Positions 16,648 through 27,100 of a stretch of 64,000 bases of DNA are shown here, piece after piece. Source of the DNA: Saccharothrix espanaensis DSM 44229 (lineage in GTDB: Bacteria; Actinomycetota; Actinomycetes; Mycobacteriales; Pseudonocardiaceae); the NCBI RefSeq assembly GCF_000328705.1, contig NC_019673.1:6696001-6760000 (forward strand), in the 5' to 3' direction. Below the pieces are notes generated by a model. It was not told the DNA's origin and did not search any database. It saw nothing but the letters and a program-made list of their open reading frames with translations. Numbering within the stretch: position 1 is the first letter of the stretch; every line of letters starts with the position of its first letter. The position numbers were made by a program, and so were the translations under genes.

Positions 16648-17073
16648 TCAGGCGCGGCGCGGCGAGAGTTGGCAGACCACGTCGAGCGCCTCCCGGAACG
16701 GCGGCAGCGGCCGCACGTCGGTCCGCGGTTCGCGCACCCACCGCACCGGGCCGCCCACGGTGACGCTGGGCGGCACCGGCAGGTAGCTCGGGCCGTCGAC
16801 CACGAAGACGCCGGAGGGCACCGGCGGGTGCTGGACGCCCGGGTCCTCGACCAGGAACGCCCACGTCCCGTCGGGCAGCGCCAGGGTCGCCGCGACGATG
16901 CCGCGCCGGTCGAACTCCGCGTCCACCCAGCCGCCGAACCGGGCCGGTACCACCAGGCCGACGATCCCCCGGCTGGTGGGCAGGTAGACGTTCCCGTCGG
17001 CGAGCACGAGCGGCCAGCCCAGGCCGATCGCCAGTCGTTCCACGGTCGCGTGCAGCTGATCGGCGTACTTCAC
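16648..17073 (-). CDS. conserved hypothetical protein
   Basis: A 141-residue soluble protein with no transmembrane segment, no signal and no motif that I recognise. It starts VKYADQLHATVERLAIGLGWPLVLADG and has a Pro/Val-rich middle (PARFGGWVDAEFDRRG, then HPPVPSGVFVVDGPSYLPVPPSVTV). The GTG at 17073 has GGGGAGGTG at 8 bases; a start nine codons upstream (17100) places that site inside the gene. GC3 bias is normal for the region. The gene is a single unit between the TPR gene and padR. Confidence 0.6.
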   Translation of the reverse strand: MKYADQLHATVERLAIGLGWPLVLADGNVYLPTSRGIVGLVVPARFGGWVDAEFDRRGIVAATLALPDGTWAFLVEDPGVQHPPVPSGVFVVDGPSYLPVPPSVTVGGPVRWVREPRTDVRPLPPFREALDVVCQLSPRRA

Positions 17074-17195
17074 GGCCGCGCACCTCCCCAGTGGCTCCAT
17101 GTCCTGGGGTTCGAGGGACCGTCATGATCGGTTCGCCGCTGGTCGGAGCAACTTCCGGGTGATCCTCGGGCGCCGGACACCCAAGCGGCACATAG

Positions 17196-17224
17196 TTGAC
17201 ACTGACTAGTCGAACATGAATAGT
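17196..17224 (+). promoter_or_regulatory. padR promoter and palindrome
   Basis: TTGACA (17196-17201) is a perfect -35 box and AATAGT (17219-17224) lies 17 bases downstream as a -10 candidate. Between them the 8-base palindrome GACTAGTC (17204-17211) is placed where a repressor would block the promoter, so it is a candidate PadR operator. Confidence 0.5.
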
Positions 17225-17246
17225 TGGTTCTGACCAAGGAGGACGG

Positions 17247-17849
17247 ATGGCGGGCAAGCGCAAGGTGGGCAACCTGCTGGGCCTGGCCGTGCTGAGCTAC
17301 CTGGTGGCGCGGCCCGCGCACCCCTACGAGCTGAGCCGGATGCTGCGCGAGCACGGGGACGCGCGCAGCATCAAGTTCACCCACGGTTCGCTGTACATGG
17401 TGGTCGGGCAGCTCGCCAAGGCCGGGTTCATCACCGAGCACGAGACCTCCCGCGACGGCCAGCGGCCCGAGCGCACCGTCTACGCGCTCACCCCGGCCGG
17501 GCGGACCGAGCTGCGGGACTGGCTGCGGGAGCTCGTGGTCGAGCCCCGGCACGAGTACCCGCACTTCGTCGCCGCGCTGTCGCTGATCGCCGCGCTGCCG
17601 CCGGCCGAGGTCGTGAACCTGCTCAACGACCGGCTGGCCCGGCTCGCCGAGCAGCGCGCCGAGATCCGAGCCCTGATCGACGGCACCGACGTGCACCCGC
17701 TCTTCCTGGTCGAAGAGGAGTACCGGCTCGCCCTGCTGGACGCCGAGGCGGCGTTCGTGGCGGGCTTCATCGCCCGGATCGAGCACCCGGACACCGGGTG
17801 GGCCCCGATGTGGGCCGAGTTCCACGACCGATCGGAGGGGACGACATGA
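17247..17849 (+). CDS. PadR-family transcriptional regulator
   Basis: A 200-residue PadR regulator. The N-terminal winged helix (LLGLAVLSYLVARPAHPYELSRMLRE, then FTHGSLYMVVGQLAKAGFI and RTVYALTPAGR) is typical, followed by a C-terminal coiled-coil dimerisation region (LLNDRLARLAEQRAEIRAL). AAGGAGGACGG precedes the ATG. Its stop overlaps the start of the flavin monooxygenase (ATGA), so the two are coupled and the regulator probably senses a substrate or product of the enzyme. Confidence 0.9.
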   Translation: MAGKRKVGNLLGLAVLSYLVARPAHPYELSRMLREHGDARSIKFTHGSLYMVVGQLAKAGFITEHETSRDGQRPERTVYALTPAGRTELRDWLRELVVEPRHEYPHFVAALSLIAALPPAEVVNLLNDRLARLAEQRAEIRALIDGTDVHPLFLVEEEYRLALLDAEAAFVAGFIARIEHPDTGWAPMWAEFHDRSEGTT

Positions 17850-19021
17850 ATGCTCTGGTGATCGGCGGCGGCATAGCCGGCCCGGTGGCCGCGATGGCGC
17901 TGCGGCAGGCGGGGATCGACGCGACCGTCCACGAGGCGTACGGCCGCACCGCCGAGGGCGTGGGCGGCGGGCTGAGCATCGCGCCCAACGGGCTCAACGC
18001 GCTGGCCGTGCTCGGACTGGACGACGCGGTGCGCGCGATCGGCTCCCCCATCACGTCGATGGCGTTGCAGAGCGGGACCGGCAAGGTGCTCGGCGCGTTC
18101 GGCAGCGACCCGCCGCAGCTGCTGGTGTGGCGCGACCGGCTCTACCGGGTGCTGCGCGAGGAGGCCGAGCGGCGCGGCGTCCCGACCGAGCACGGCAAGC
18201 GGCTGGTCGGGGCGGAGAGCACCGACGACGGCGTGGTGGCCCGGTTCGCCGACGGCACCACCGCGCACGGGGACGTCCTGATCGGCGCGGACGGCATCCG
18301 GTCCACCGTGCGCGGGCTGATCGACCCGGCCGCGCCGGAACCCCGGTACGTGGGGCTGCTCGGGTTCGGCGCGACCGCCGCCCGCACCGGACTGCCCTCG
18401 ACCGACGGGCGGATGTACCTGGCGTTCGGCAAGCGCGCGTTCTTCGGCTACCAGGTGCTCGACGACGGGTCCGGCGGCTGGTTCGCGAACCTGCCGTGGC
18501 GCGGCCCGATCACCGCCGCGCAGGCCCGTGCCACCAGCGCGCAGGAGTGGCTGCGCGTGCTGCGCGCCGCGTTCGCCGACGACCGGATCCCGGCGCTGGC
18601 CATGATCGACCAGGCCGCGCCGGAAGACCTGCTGGTCACCGGCCCGCTGGAGGACATCCCGTCGGTGCCGACGTGGAGCCGGGGCCGGCTGGTGCTCATC
18701 GGCGACGCCGCGCACGCCACCTCCCCCAGCTCCGGTCAGGGCGCGTCGCTGGCGGTGGAGAGCGCGGTGGAACTGGCCCGGTGCCTGCGCGACCTGCCGT
18801 ACCGGGAGGCGTTCGCGGCGTACGAAGGGCTGCGACGGGAACGCGTCGAGCGGATCATCGCCGTGGCGGCCCGCACCAACCAGGACAAGGCCGCCGGCCC
18901 CGTGGCCCGCGTGCTCCGCGACCTGCTGATGCCGGTGGCCATGAAGTTCGCCAAGTCCGAGCGCTACACCTGGCAGTTCGAGCACCGCATCGACTGGGAC
19001 GCATCACCGGCAAACGCGTAG
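17846..19021 (+). CDS. FAD-dependent aromatic/antibiotic monooxygenase
   Basis: A 391-residue group A flavin monooxygenase (PHBH/TetX type), which uses NAD(P)H and oxygen to hydroxylate a small, usually aromatic substrate. The three hallmarks are present: GGGIAGPVAAMALRQAG at the N-terminus (FAD adenine site), DVLIGADGIRSTVRG (the DG motif), and GRLVLIGDAAHATSPSSGQG (the GD motif). No signal or transmembrane part is seen. The start ATG lies in an ATGA overlap with padR. The substrate is unknown; pairing with PadR suggests a xenobiotic, phenolic or antibiotic compound (inference). Confidence 0.9.
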   Translation: MNALVIGGGIAGPVAAMALRQAGIDATVHEAYGRTAEGVGGGLSIAPNGLNALAVLGLDDAVRAIGSPITSMALQSGTGKVLGAFGSDPPQLLVWRDRLYRVLREEAERRGVPTEHGKRLVGAESTDDGVVARFADGTTAHGDVLIGADGIRSTVRGLIDPAAPEPRYVGLLGFGATAARTGLPSTDGRMYLAFGKRAFFGYQVLDDGSGGWFANLPWRGPITAAQARATSAQEWLRVLRAAFADDRIPALAMIDQAAPEDLLVTGPLEDIPSVPTWSRGRLVLIGDAAHATSPSSGQGASLAVESAVELARCLRDLPYREAFAAYEGLRRERVERIIAVAARTNQDKAAGPVARVLRDLLMPVAMKFAKSERYTWQFEHRIDWDASPANA

Positions 19022-19057
19022 CGACCGCACAGCCGGCGCACAGCGAGCGCGGTCAGC

Positions 19058-19385
19058 GTGGAGCACCTGACAGCCATCCACGACCGGGGACTCGCCTTCG
19101 ACCTCGCGACGCTCAACCGCCGACGGGCACTCACCCTGCTGGGTGGCGCGGGCCTCGCCTCCCTGGCCGCGTGTGGCACGTCCACCACGGCCGCACCCTC
19201 GGGTCTGTCCACTCCGGACTCATTCACTTCGGAAGCCTCCGCTGCGGCGCAGTGCGGCGACCCGATCCCCGAGGACTACCTGCGCGGGGTGCAGGAGGCC
19301 GATGCCAAGGGGGTGGTGACATTCACCAGCATCTTCCCGGCGACGTGACCAACGGCTACACCGCGACCTGGACGTCGCGGTGTAG
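19058..19385 (+). pseudogene. decayed Tat-lipoprotein intradiol dioxygenase
   Basis: The first 70 codons look intact: a twin-arginine signal (NRRRALTLLGG) with lipobox LAAC and the typical CGDPIPE. The frame then jumps straight to DYLRGVQEADAKGVVTFTSIFPA, which is the conserved central block of secreted intradiol ring-cleavage dioxygenases, and stops. The expected end of the family (DVTNGYTATL, then a short tail) follows immediately in a different frame and ends at the TAG at 19383 after one more shift. So at least two internal deletions removed the iron ligands. The deletions and shifts are direct observation; the family identity comes from memory of the conserved block. Confidence 0.8.
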
Positions 19386-19503
19386 CGCCACCGTTCGCCC
19401 CGGCCGGCCGGGCATCACCCGACCCGGCCCAGCCCAGCCCACCGCGGCGCGGCGCGGGCCGGTGGCGCAGGTCTGGCGTCGATCGGCGCGGGCGGCCTGC
19501 GCA

Positions 19504-19545
19504 GTGCGGACGGTCTGCGCGGTGCGGACGGTCTGCGCGGTGCGG
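19504..19545. repeat. 18-base tandem repeat, about 2.3 copies
   Basis: GTGCGGACGGTCTGCGCG is repeated exactly at 19504-19521 and 19522-19539, with a partial third copy. It lies in the gap between the dioxygenase remnant and the VanZ gene. No function is evident. Confidence 0.8.
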
Positions 19546-19564
19546 TTCGGCGTGGGTCGGGTGG

Positions 19565-20629
19565 TCAGTGGGAGTGGTCGGGGGTGGGGTGGGGGGTGGT
19601 GCGGGCTGCGGCTCTGGTGGTGGTGCGGGTGTGGGAGAGCAGGCCCAGGAGGCTGCGGCGGTCCCGGCGGAGCCAGGCGGCCAGGACCAGGGCCGCCGCC
19701 AGGAGCAGGACCCAGCCGAAGCTGAGCACCAGGACTGGCACCCACCAGACGACGAACCGGACCACCACCGCGTACCACGGGGCCGGACCGCCGTTCACCC
19801 GTTGCAGCGCCAGGTGGAACACGACCTGGCCGGGGGTGGCCCGGTCGGCCCGCAGCAACGGGACCACGAGCGTGTAGAAGGTCAGCGTGACCGCCGACAG
19901 GAGCGTGGTGAAGCGCGGCGACTCGGTCAGGGCCCGGGTGGTGTCGCCGGACAGCGCCAGGACCACCAGGATCGCGAACTGGGTCAGTTCGAAGACCAGC
20001 AGGTCGCCCGCGAACGCCAGCCCGCGCCGGGGCAGGCCGGGTGGTGCCAGGTCCGGGTCGTGCTCGGCGTTCGCCGGCGGCAGCAGGCGGGCCAGCGGGA
20101 TCGCCAGCAGCCAGCCGACGGCGGTGCCGGTGGTGTTGGTGAGGATGTCGTCCACGTCCGCCAGCCGGTACGGGCACGGGTACAGGCCCAGCACGGCGCT
20201 GCCCTGGACGAACTCCACCGACGTCGACACCAGCACGCCCACGGCCACCGAGGTGAACAACCCCCGGCCGAACCGGTAGCGCAGCAGGAACCCCATCGGC
20301 AGGAACAGCACCACGTTGAGCAGCACCTGCCACAGCGCCGGGCTGCCGTCGCGCAGGATGTCGTCCAGCGACGCGAACAGCTGCAACTGCCACGAATCCG
20401 AGAACCGGCGGCCCGTGCAGAAGTCCGGCCCGACCACCGGCAGTGGGAACAGCGTGAACGCGACCAGGCCGCAGCCGTACAGCACCCCGGCCGCCGCGAC
20501 TAACGCCGACCAGCCGCGCAGCCGGCCGAACCGGCGGTACTGGCGGTGCACCCAGGGCAGCACCGCCAGCGGCACCACCAGCGCGAACAGGATGAACGCG
20601 ACGATCGACTCGGTCATCCGCACCGACAC
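19565..20629 (-). CDS. VanZ-family membrane protein with RDD-like C-terminus
   Basis: A 354-residue polytopic membrane protein. The N-terminal half has VanZ-type features (LLNVVLFLPMGFLLRYRFGR, VGVLVSTSVEFVQ, DVDDILTNTTGTAVGWLLA). The C-terminal half (RRGLAFAGDLLVFELTQFAIL onward) resembles the RDD membrane domain. About eight to ten transmembrane helices. VanZ proteins confer low-level teicoplanin resistance by an unknown route and many family members have no known role. It is the last gene of the operon with the giant DUF11 protein and the short DUF11 protein, 13 bases after the latter. The GTG at 20629 is used; an ATG at 20617 is possible. Confidence 0.8.
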   Translation of the reverse strand: MSVRMTESIVAFILFALVVPLAVLPWVHRQYRRFGRLRGWSALVAAAGVLYGCGLVAFTLFPLPVVGPDFCTGRRFSDSWQLQLFASLDDILRDGSPALWQVLLNVVLFLPMGFLLRYRFGRGLFTSVAVGVLVSTSVEFVQGSAVLGLYPCPYRLADVDDILTNTTGTAVGWLLAIPLARLLPPANAEHDPDLAPPGLPRRGLAFAGDLLVFELTQFAILVVLALSGDTTRALTESPRFTTLLSAVTLTFYTLVVPLLRADRATPGQVVFHLALQRVNGGPAPWYAVVVRFVVWWVPVLVLSFGWVLLLAAALVLAAWLRRDRRSLLGLLSHTRTTTRAAARTTPHPTPDHSH

Positions 20630-20642
20630 GAGCGACCCCCGG

Positions 20643-21134
20643 TCAGCCGGCCACCCGGTCGCGCCGACGTCGGCGCAGCACCACGAACACCCCCGCCGCC
20701 AGCGCGAGCACGACCACCGCCACCACCAGCGGCCACCAGGGCATCGGCGACTTCGCCAACGCCGGCGGGGTCGCCGCCAACTGGTCGGAGTCGGTCGAGC
20801 ACACCACCGGGCGGGTCTCGCCGGTGCGGTAGGCGCACACCGAACTCGCCAGCCGCGCGGTGCCGTCCGGCGCGGCGTCGAAGACCACCTTGTCGGTGAG
20901 CGTGACGTCCTCGCCCGCCGGGATGGACGCCGTCCACTGCACCGACGTCTCCGACGTCCGACCGTCCTGGTCGGCGGTCACCACCCGCACGCCCGGTGGG
21001 ACGGACTGCGTCACCCGCAGTCCCTCCACATCGGACGAACCGGTGTTGCGCACCGTGATCTTGTACGCCAGCTCGTCACCACCGTGCACCTGGTCGTGCG
21101 CGTTGTCGATGGAGATCGACAAGCCTTCCGTCAC
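20643..21134 (-). CDS. one-domain DUF11 membrane protein
   Basis: A 163-residue protein with a single DUF11/CARDB-like beta-sandwich (LSISIDNAHDQVHGGDELAYKITVRNTG to about residue 110), a Ser/Asp-rich stretch with a cysteine pair, one transmembrane segment (WWPLVVAVVVLALAAGVFVVL) and a basic tail (RRRRRDR). Its N-terminus has no signal peptide, although the topology demands that the domain be outside. The GTG at 21134 follows AAGGAGGG and overlaps the stop of the giant protein (GTGA), so it is translated by coupling. It may be a minimal companion or derived from the giant gene. Confidence 0.8.
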   Translation of the reverse strand: MTEGLSISIDNAHDQVHGGDELAYKITVRNTGSSDVEGLRVTQSVPPGVRVVTADQDGRTSETSVQWTASIPAGEDVTLTDKVVFDAAPDGTARLASSVCAYRTGETRPVVCSTDSDQLAATPPALAKSPMPWWPLVVAVVVLALAAGVFVVLRRRRRDRVAG

Positions 21135-24100
21135 CGCCGTGCCCTCCTTGTCATGAACACCAGTCCGCCGCCCACGAGGAGCAGCAGCAGGCCACCGAGC
21201 AGCCAGGGCAGCAGCAGCGCGCCGGTCGACGCGATCGGCGGCGCCGGCTCCACCGCCGTCCGGGTCGAACACCTGGGGTCGTCGCCACCGGGCCGGCAGT
21301 TCGCGCCCGGCGTGTCCGAGATGACGGTGTTGGTCAGGTCCTTGTCGCCGTTGCCGGTCACCGTCACCGAGTAGGTCACCGTGGCCGTGCCGCCCACCGC
21401 GATGTCACCCGTCCAGGACAGCACCGGGTTCTGGTACACCGCGCCCTCCGACGCGCCCTCGAACGTGGCGTCGTCCAGCACGCCGACCAGCGAGTCGAAG
21501 AACCCGGCGCCGACCAGCGGTGTCCTGCCGGTGTTGCGCAACGTCACGGTGTAGGTCACGCGGTCGCCCGGCCGCACCTGCTCGCGGTCGGCCGCCTTCA
21601 CGATCTCCAGCCCCGCCACCGGTGTCGTCGTGCCGCAGTCCGGCCCCGGGCAGAGCCGGCCCGGCGTGTCCGACGTGACCACGTTGCGCAGCAGGAAGTC
21701 GCCGGTCGGCGGGTCGGCCACCTTCACCCGGTAGGTCACCGTCGACGTGGCGCCGACCGGGAGCTGCCCGGTCCAGGTCAGCGTCGGTGCGGCGAACGAC
21801 GAGGTGCCCGTGGTCGCCGACGCGGACAGGAACTCCGCGTCGTCGAGCACCCCGCCCAGGTCGTCGGTGAACTGCGCGGCCGGCAGGTCGACCTGGCCGG
21901 TGTTGGCCACCACGACGGTGTAGGTCACCGGCTCGCCGGGCTTCGCCTCCGCCCGGTCCACGGTCTTCACGATCGCCAGGCGCGGCACCAGGACGGTGGC
22001 CGAGCAGCGCGGGTCCACCTCGCCGGCGCGGCCACGCATCGGCAGCGGGCAGTTCGACCCCGGGGTGTCCGACCCGACCGCGTTGACCAGCCTCAGGTCG
22101 CCGGTCGCCGGTGTGCCGACGGTCACCGAGTAGGTGACCGTGGCCTTCGCGCCAACGGCGAGCCGCCCGCTCCACCTCAGCGCCGGCGCGGCGTAGTCGA
22201 CCATGCCCGCCGTGGCCGTGGCGTCGGCGTTGTAGGCCGCGTCGTCCAGTACCTCGGTCAGGTCGTCGGCGAAGCTCGCGTCCTGCGCGGTCTGGCCGGT
22301 GTTGGTGACCACGACCGTGTACGTCACCCGCTCCCCCGGCGCGGCCGTGGTGCTGCTCGCGGTCTTCTCCACGATCAAGCCGGGCAGTTCGGTGAGCGTG
22401 CCGCACTTCGGGTCGGTCGAGCCCGGCGGGCAGTTGTTGCCCGCCGAGGTCGACCTGACCACGTTGCGCAGCGCGTGGTCACCGGTGACCGGGGAGTTCA
22501 CCGTCGCCGAGTAGGTGATCGTGGCGGTCGCCCCGATCGGCAGGTCACCGGTCCAGGTCAGCTCCGGGGGCGCGTAGCCCGCGGTGCCCGGCCCGGTCAC
22601 GGTCGCGTCGTCGTTGTAGGTCGCGTCATCGATGACCTGGGCCAGGTCGTCGGTGAACGTCGCTCCCGCTTGGACGGTCTGGCCGGTGTTGCGGACGGCC
22701 ACCGTGTACGTCACCGTGTCGCCGGGTTTCACCGTGGCGGGCGACGACGTCTTCTCGATGCTCAGGCCCGCGATCGGCGTCACCGTCGTGCACGCCACGC
22801 ACTCGTGGCCCGGGGTGTCGGAGGTGACCGCGTTGGTGAGCTTGAAGTCGCCGGTCACCGGGTTGTTCACGGTCACCGTGTAGGTGATCTCGGCCGTCGC
22901 CCCGGCCACCAGTGCGCCGGACCACACGAGCTTCGGCGCGGTGTAGGTCGCGGTGCCGGTGGTGGCGCTCGCCGAGCCGAACGCGGCGTCGTCCACGACC
23001 TGGGTCAGGTCGTCGGAGAAGCTCGCGTCGAGCGCCGTCCGGCCGGTGTTGGCGACGGTGATCTTGTAGGTGACGACGTCCCCGGGCTTGGCGTCGGCAC
23101 GGTCGACCACCTTGGTGATCGTCATGCCCGGCAGGGCGGTGTCCGTCGAACACCTCGGGTCGACCGCCCGCGCCCGGCCGCCCATCGGCAGCGGGCAGTT
23201 GGTGCCCGGCGTGTCGGACCCGACCACGTTCGTCAGCCGGTGGTCGCCGGGGATCGGGTCCTTGACCCGCACCGAGTAGGTGACCGTCGCGGTCGCCCCG
23301 ATCGGCAGGTCACCGGTCCACGTCAGCTCCGGCGCGGTGAACGCGACGGTGCCGGTCGTGGCCGTGCCGTCGTTGTTGTAGTCGGCGTCGTCCAGGACCT
23401 GGGACAGGTCGTCGGTGAACGTCGCTCCCGCTTGGGCGGTCTGGCCGGTGTTCCGCACCGTCACCGTGTACGTCACCGTGTCGCCGGGGTTGACCGTTGC
23501 GGGCGAGGACTTCTTCTCGATGACCAGGCCCGCGATCGGGGTGACCACGGCGCACTTCGGGTCGGTCGAACCCGGCGGGCAGTTGGTGCCCGGCGTGTCC
23601 GACACGATCGCGTTGGTGAGTCTGAAGTCGCCGGTCACCGGATCGTTCACGGTCACCGTGTAGGTGATCGTGGCCGTCGCCCCGACCGCCAGCGCGCCGG
23701 TCCACGTCAACCTCGGCGCGGTGTAGGTCACCGCTCCGGAGGTGGCGCTCGCCGAACCGTAGGTCGCGTCGTCCACGACCTGGGTCAGGTCGTCGGTGAA
23801 CGACGCGTTCTGCGGTGTCTGGCCGGTGTTGGCGACCGTCACCGTGTAGGTGACCGTGTCGCCCGGCTTGGCGTCCGCCTTGTCCGCGGTCTTGGTGATC
23901 TCCAGGCCCGGCAGCGCGGTGTCGGTCGAGCACTTCGGGTCGGTCGAGCCCGGCGGGCAGTTGGTGCCCGGCGAGCCGGAGCTGACCACGTTGGTCAGCC
24001 GGTGGTCGCCGGTGATCGGGTTCTTGACCTGCACCGTGTAGGTGACGGTGGCCGTGCCGCCCACCGGCAGGTCGCCGACCCACGTCAGGTTCGGCGCGGC

Positions 24101-27100
24101 GTAGACCACGCTGCCGGTGGTGGCGGTGCCGTCGTTGGCGTAGTCGGCGTCGTCCACCACCCGGGACAGGTCGTCGGTGAACGTCGCGTCGTCCTGCGCC
24201 GTCTGGCCGGTGTTCCGCACCGTCACCGTGTACGTGACCGTGTCGCCGGGTTTCACCGTGGCGGGCGACGACGTCTTCTCGATGCTCAGGCCCGCGATCG
24301 GCGTCACCGTCGAGCACTTCGGGTCGGTCGAGCCCGGCGGGCAGTTCCCGCCCGGGGTGTCCGACACGATCACGTTGGTGAGGGTGAAGTCGCCGGTCAC
24401 CGGGTCGTTCACGGTCACGGTGTAGGTGATGGTCGCCGTCTCACCGACCGCCAGCGCGCCGGTCCACGTCAGCTTCGGCGCGGCGTAGGTCGCCGTGCCC
24501 GTGGTGGCGCTCGCCGAGCCGAACGCGGCGTCGTCCACGACCTGGGTCAGGTCGTCGCTGAAGGTCGCGTTCTGCGGGGTCTTGCCGGTGTTGCGCACGG
24601 TCACCGTGTAGGTCACCGTGTCACCCGGCTTCGCCGAGGTCTGGCCAGCCGACTTCACGATCTCCAGACCGGGCAGCGGGGTGCTCGTGCGGCACGGCGG
24701 GTCGTCCGAGTCCGGCGGGCAGTTGCCCGGCGTGTCGGAGCTGACCACGTTGGCCAGCTCGTGGTTGCCGGTGATCGGGTTGTTCACGGTGACCGTGTAG
24801 GTGACCGTCGCGGACGCGCCGACCGCGAGGTCGCCGGTCCAGGTCAGCCTCGGCGCGGCGTAGGTCACCGTGCCCGTCGTCGCGGTCGCGGAGCCGTAGG
24901 TGGCGTCGTCCACCACGTCGGTCAGGTCGTCGGTGGCGACCGCGCCGGTCAGCGGCACCTGCCCGGTGTTGGTGAGCACGACCGTGTAGGTGAGCGTGTC
25001 ACCGGGGTTGGCGGTCTGCTTGTCCACCGACTTCGCGATGCTCAGCTCCCGGCCCGGGGTCTCGGTGCCGCAGGACGGGTCGGTCGAGCCCGCCGCGCAG
25101 TTGCCGCCCGGCGTGTCCGAGGTGATCCGGTTGACCAGCTTCTTGTCGCCCGGATCGGGGTCCTTGACCGTCACCGTGTAGGTGACCGACGCCGACTCGC
25201 CGATCGCCAGGTCGCCGGTCCAGGTCAGCCTCGGCGCGGTGTAGGTGACCGTGCCGGTGTTCGCGACCGCGTCGCCGTTGTAGTCGGCGTCGTCGAGGAC
25301 CTGGGTCAGGTCGTCGGTGAACGTCGCACCGGTGATCGGCGTCTTGCCGGTGTTGATCACCGCGATCGTGTACCGGACCGTGTCACCGGGCAGCACCTCG
25401 TCGCGGTCGTCGGTCTTGACGATCCGCAGCGCGGAGATCGGCGTGGACGTCCGGCACGCGGCCGCGTCCGCCGGGCAGTTGGCACCCGGCGTCGTGGACG
25501 TCACCGCGTTGTCGAGCTGGAAGTCGCCGCCGGAGACCGGGTTCTCCACCCGCACCGCGTAGGTGACGGTGGCCGTGCCGCCGATCGCGAGGTCGCCGGT
25601 CCAGGTCAGGTTCGGCGCGGTGAACGCCGCGGTGCCGGTGGTGGCCGTCGCGCTGCCCCACGTGGCGTCGTCCAGCACGCCGGACAGGTCGTCGGTGAAC
25701 GTCGCCCCGGTCAGCGCCGTGTTGCCGGTGTTGGTGACCGTGACGGTGTAGGTGACCGTGTCGCCCGGCAGCGCCTGCTGCCGGTCCACCGACTTCTCGA
25801 ACCGGACGCCCGACAGCGGGGTGCTGGTCGAGCACTTCGGGTCGGTCGAGCCGGGCGGGCAGTTGCTGCCCGGCGAGTCGGAGGTGACCACGTTGCCAAG
25901 CGTCTTGTCGCCCGTGCCGGTCACCGTCACCGTGTAGGTGACGATCGCCGACTCGCCGACGCCGAGCGTGCCGGACCAGGCGAGGTTCGGTGCGGTGAAC
26001 GTCGCCGTGCCGGTGCTGGCCGTCGCACTGCCCCACGTCGCGTCGTCCAGCACGCCGGACAGGTCGTCGGTGAAGCTCGCGTCCTGCGGGGTTTTCCCGG
26101 TGTTGCGGACCGTCACCGTGTAGGTCACCGTGTCGCCCGGGTTCGCCGCCGGCTTGTCGACCACCTTGGTGATCTCCAAGCCGGACAACGGGGTCGACGT
26201 CGAGCACTTCGGGTCCGTCGAGCCCGACGGGCAGTTGTTGCCCGGGGTGGTCGAGGTGACCGCGTTGCCCAGGAGGAAGTCTCCGGCGACCGGGTTGTTC
26301 ACCGTGACGGTGTAGGTGACCGTGGCCGTGCCGCCGACCGGCAGGGTGCCCGACCACGCCAGGTTCGGCGCGGTGAACGTCGCCGTGCCCGTGGAAGCGC
26401 TGACGCTGCCCCACGTCGCGTCGTCCAAGACTCCGGACAGGTTGTCGGAGAACGACGCGTCCAGCGACGTCTGGCCGGTGTTGGTCAGGGCCACGGTGTA
26501 GGTCACCGTGTCACCGGGCTTCGCGGACGGCTTGTCCACGGACTTCGCGATCTCCAACCCCGGCAACGACGTCGTGGTGGAGCAGCGCGGGTCGGTCGAG
26601 CCCGGCGGGCAGTTGCCGGGGGTGGTGGAGCTGACCGCGTTGCGCAGGGCGCGGTTGCCGGTGATCGGGTCGTTCACCGTGACGGTGTAGGTGATCGTCG
26701 CGGTGCCGCCCGGGGCGAGGTCGCCGGTCCACGTCAGCGTGGGCGAGGCGAACGTGGCCGTGCCGGTCGACGCCGTCGCGCTGCCCCACGTCGCGTCGTC
26801 CACCACGTCGGACAGGTCGTCGGTGACCGTGGTGGGCGTCAGCGGCACCTGGCCGCTGTTGGTGACGGTGAGCGTGTAGGTCACCGTCTCGCCGGGGTTT
26901 GCGGTCTGCTTGTCCGACGTCTTCTGGATGGTGAGCTCGCGGCCCGCCGTGCTGGTCGAGCACTTCGGGTCGGTCGAGCCGGTCGGGCAGTTGCTGCCCG
27001 GCGAGTCGGAGGTGACCACGTTGGTGAGCTGCTTGTCGCCGGGGTTGGGGTTCTTCACCCTCACCGTGTAGGTGACCGTGGCCGACGCGCCGATCGCGAG

